NCBI GenBank assembly: GCA_025923975.1
Contig: JAICEV010000192.1
Coordinates: 1-6,897 of the forward strand
Direction: 5' to 3'
Source of the DNA: Propionibacteriaceae bacterium
GTDB taxonomy: Bacteria; Actinomycetota; Actinomycetes; Propionibacteriales; Propionibacteriaceae
Length of the DNA stretch: 6,897 nt
Shown here piece by piece: positions 5,251 to 6,897 of this stretch. Each line of letters opens with the position of its first letter. Within the stretch, counting starts at the first letter, position 1. The notes under the pieces were generated by a model. The model saw nothing but the letters and a program-made list of their open reading frames with translations, searched no databases and had not been told where the DNA came from. The position numbers were made by a program, and so were the translations under genes.

Positions 5251-6714
5251 TCAGCGCTGGTCCGTCGCTGCCGCGGCTGTCCCGGGCTGGTCGGCTTCCG
5301 GCATGCGTCCCAACGTGAGTCGCCACGCGACAACTGTCCAAATGAGCAGCGCGCCGAGCAGCAGGGCCACGATGCCGAATCCGAGCTGTGGAATCAGCGG
5401 CAGACTGATGCCGAGCGTGGCGCCCAAGACCCAGCAGATTTGAAATACGGTCTCGGAGCGCGCAAAGACCGCGGTCCGGACCACCTCCGGAACGTCGCGT
5501 TGGACGAGAGCGTCGTAAGCAAGCTTGGCCAACTGCGCGCACAAACCCGCGATCAGGCCGAGTGCAATCACGGTCACGATCGAATACAGCGCTGCCGTGG
5601 TGATCGCCATGGCTAGGTCCAGGCAGAGCACGAAGAGCCCGATCTTCTCTGGCGCGAGGTTCTTGCCCAGATTGCCCGCGATCGTACCCAGACTGTTTCC
5701 GACACCGGCCGCGACGACGACGATCCCGAGTATCAGAGCGCCGTTGATGCTGGCAGTCGGATGCTCGCGGAGCAAGAAGGCCAAGAAAAAGGTGAGGAAA
5801 CCAGTCATCAGCCGTGCGCCCATCACGCAACGCAGCCCATGCTGCACGCCTGGTTGGAGGTTGCGAAAGCGGCGGCGGGTGCGGTCAGGCTGACTGGTTG
5901 CTCCGGTCGAGAATGCGACCAGCCCGCCTACGCCCTCCTCGCCCGCCGACGAGTCGACCTTGGGCGAGAGCAAGATCGCGACCACGGTTGCAGCAACGAA
6001 GATCACAAAACCGAATCGCAAAGACCATTCCGGACCGAGTTTTGCAATGCCTGCTGCAATAGCACCGCCCACCGCAGCACCGGCGACGTTCGCCATCGAG
6101 ATCCGCGAATTCGCATTGACCAAGGTGAAGCCGTCGGGCAGTAGCCGCGGCACTGCCGCAGCGCGAGTGATCGTAAATGCCTTGGACGCCACGAGGAAGA
6201 TCAGCGCGCAAGGAAACAGCCATGCCGACCCATCAAACGTCCCGGCGAGCACCCAACAAAGGAAACCGCGCAGGGCGAGGCTGACCCCAAGCGCCCAGCG
6301 GCGGCCGTGCCGGAAGCGGTCCAGGAATGGCCCGATGAAGGGCGCCACGATAGCGAAGGGTGCCATCGTGAGCAGTAAAAACTGAGCCACTTGTGGTCGG
6401 GCCTGGTCAGTCGGCAGCGTAAAGAACAAGGTGCCGGCCAGAGAGACCGCGACGGTGGCGTCACCAGCCGCGGTGAGGAACTGTAGGTGCACCAGACGGG
6501 CCAGCCCAGTCTCGCCGGCGCCCCCAGAGCTCGTAAAGCGCACCACAACGCCGCCTCCACGTCGGAGCTGGGCTCCCAGGAAACGGCTGCCACGAGCGAG
6601 GGCCTTGCCGCCGGAGGCGAGCGCTCGACCAGTGCGCTCGAGGACCGCTACTGCCACTTCACCATCTAACTCGCTCGTTGGACCGCAGGACGCTTGCGGC
6701 GACGCCTCCAACAC
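5251..6714 (-). CDS. Major facilitator superfamily transporter, substrate unknown
   Basis: 487 residues from the first GTG. Integral membrane carrier, presumably driven by the proton gradient; the substrate cannot be read from the sequence. Seen: a soluble basic N-terminus (1-65), the GAGETGL segment (66-71) typical of the actinobacterial group found beside the long cold-shock protein, then hydrophobic segments at about 75-100, 109-130, 140-159, 165-180, 207-225 and 232-249. A hydrophilic loop (251-290) follows, then segments at about 300-314, 325-346, 357-379, 380-397, 424-443 and 445-464: the 6+6 MFS layout. GPFLDRFRHGRR (128-139) occupies the motif A position between segments 2 and 3. PRLLPDGFTLVNANSR (189-204) is also conserved in the group as I remember it. 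Start is uncertain: GTG at 6714 directly follows an in-frame TAG and lacks a good ribosome site; GTG at 6657 (residue 20) is an alternative that drops a weak stretch with a rare TTA codon. It ends at TGA 5253-5251. Confidence 0.88.
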   Translation of the reverse strand: MLEASPQASCGPTSELDGEVAVAVLERTGRALASGGKALARGSRFLGAQLRRGGGVVVRFTSSGGAGETGLARLVHLQFLTAAGDATVAVSLAGTLFFTLPTDQARPQVAQFLLLTMAPFAIVAPFIGPFLDRFRHGRRWALGVSLALRGFLCWVLAGTFDGSAWLFPCALIFLVASKAFTITRAAAVPRLLPDGFTLVNANSRISMANVAGAAVGGAIAAGIAKLGPEWSLRFGFVIFVAATVVAILLSPKVDSSAGEEGVGGLVAFSTGATSQPDRTRRRFRNLQPGVQHGLRCVMGARLMTGFLTFFLAFLLREHPTASINGALILGIVVVAAGVGNSLGTIAGNLGKNLAPEKIGLFVLCLDLAMAITTAALYSIVTVIALGLIAGLCAQLAKLAYDALVQRDVPEVVRTAVFARSETVFQICWVLGATLGISLPLIPQLGFGIVALLLGALLIWTVVAWRLTLGRMPEADQPGTAAAATDQR

Positions 6715-6725
6715 CTACCCAACCG

Positions 6726-6735
6726 CACCGCGGTG
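6726..6735. repeat. 10-bp perfect palindrome CACCGCGGTG upstream of the transporter gene
   Basis: A perfect, uninterrupted palindrome 11 bases upstream of the GTG at 6714 (69 bases upstream of the alternative start at 6657). Its position would suit an operator for a dimeric regulator, but in GC-rich DNA a single 10-bp palindrome can occur by chance. No promoter hexamers of good quality were found around it. Confidence 0.25.
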
Positions 6736-6769
6736 ACACGAGGGCACAACGGCGGCGCGATCTGTGCAC

Positions 6770-6897
6770 GGCGGCGGCGGGATCAGTGTTTGATTGCTCG
6801 CTTCGCTCGCTGTGATCGCGCCATGGTTGCCGCCTACTTCGTCGTCGCTCGGGGACGAGGAGCATGTCCACCTCGCTCCGTGTGGATTGCTCGCTCC
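6770..6897. repeat. Gene-free segment rich in GCTCGCT/AGCGAGC repeats
   Basis: The last ~180 bases (6715-6897) hold no gene I can support. A GGC run (6770-6780) is followed by repeated motifs: GATTGCTCGCT occurs at 6792-6802 and again at 6885-6895. GCTCGCTTCGCTCGC (6796-6810) is a direct repeat of GCTCGC, and CTCGCTCC-like pieces recur at 6872 and 6891. GATCA (6781-6785) and TGATC (6813-6817) form an outer inverted pair. The AGCGAGCGAAGCGAGC word on the minus strand looks like the dispersed intergenic repeats seen in some high-GC genomes, but that comparison is from memory. The frames across it are open in places but have no protein-like character. Confidence 0.4.

Noticed and set aside
5189..5830. 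213-codon minus-strand open frame within the transporter
   Set aside because: Out-of-frame shadow; the in-frame product has the full 6+6 membrane-segment MFS layout.
6659..6871. 70-codon minus-strand open frame upstream of the transporter
   Set aside because: Arg/Ser-rich composition, runs through the repeat-rich segment and overlaps the transporter start; no family resemblance.
6823..6897. Plus-strand frame from ATG 6823 open to the window end, as a partial gene
   Set aside because: Only 25 codons, no ribosome site and built partly from the GCTCGCT repeats.

Overview
This window looks like a chromosomal piece of a high-GC actinobacterium. The evidence is GC-rich codon use, GTG starts, and protein families whose closest look-alikes I know from Actinomycetia: an XPB-type helicase next to an XPB/Ssl2-like helicase-associated protein, and a ~127-residue cold-shock protein with a helical tail next to a particular MFS transporter. 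Propionibacteriales (Propionibacteriaceae/Nocardioidaceae-like) would fit, but that narrower placement is only an impression.

Left part (1-4663, minus strand): four genes read right to left and probably form one operon. First is a proline-rich protein with C-terminal membrane segments (4663-3824). Two bases later comes a 737-residue helicase-associated protein with the Helicase_C_3 signature and a WYL-like tail (3821-1608). After 51 bases comes a secreted or membrane-anchored protein with one fibronectin type III domain (1556-795). Its stop codon overlaps by one base the start of an XPB/ERCC3-type DNA helicase, which runs off the left edge (795-1, first 265 residues). Two proteins of the XPB-related repair/helicase pair are thus interleaved with two uncharacterised membrane or envelope proteins.

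Middle (4664-4866): a ~200-base divergent control region. It holds a likely leaderless promoter for the minus-strand operon, a sigma70-like promoter for the cold-shock gene, a perfect 6+6 inverted repeat between the two, and a cold-shock leader with a hairpin and a possible 18-codon upstream ORF.

Right part (4867-6897): the cold-shock protein (plus strand) abuts, stop codon to stop codon with no spacer, an MFS transporter on the minus strand (6714-5251). Upstream of the transporter, 6715-6897 holds no gene I can support. It carries a 10-bp palindrome, a GGC-rich run and repeated GCTCGCT/AGCGAGC motifs, so it is probably intergenic and may be part of a dispersed repeat.

The operon's joint role is not known to me. 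The XPB helicase and the helicase-associated protein suggest DNA repair or transcription-linked remodelling, but nothing in the sequence shows why two membrane proteins travel with them. No mobile element, tRNA, rRNA or CRISPR array was seen.
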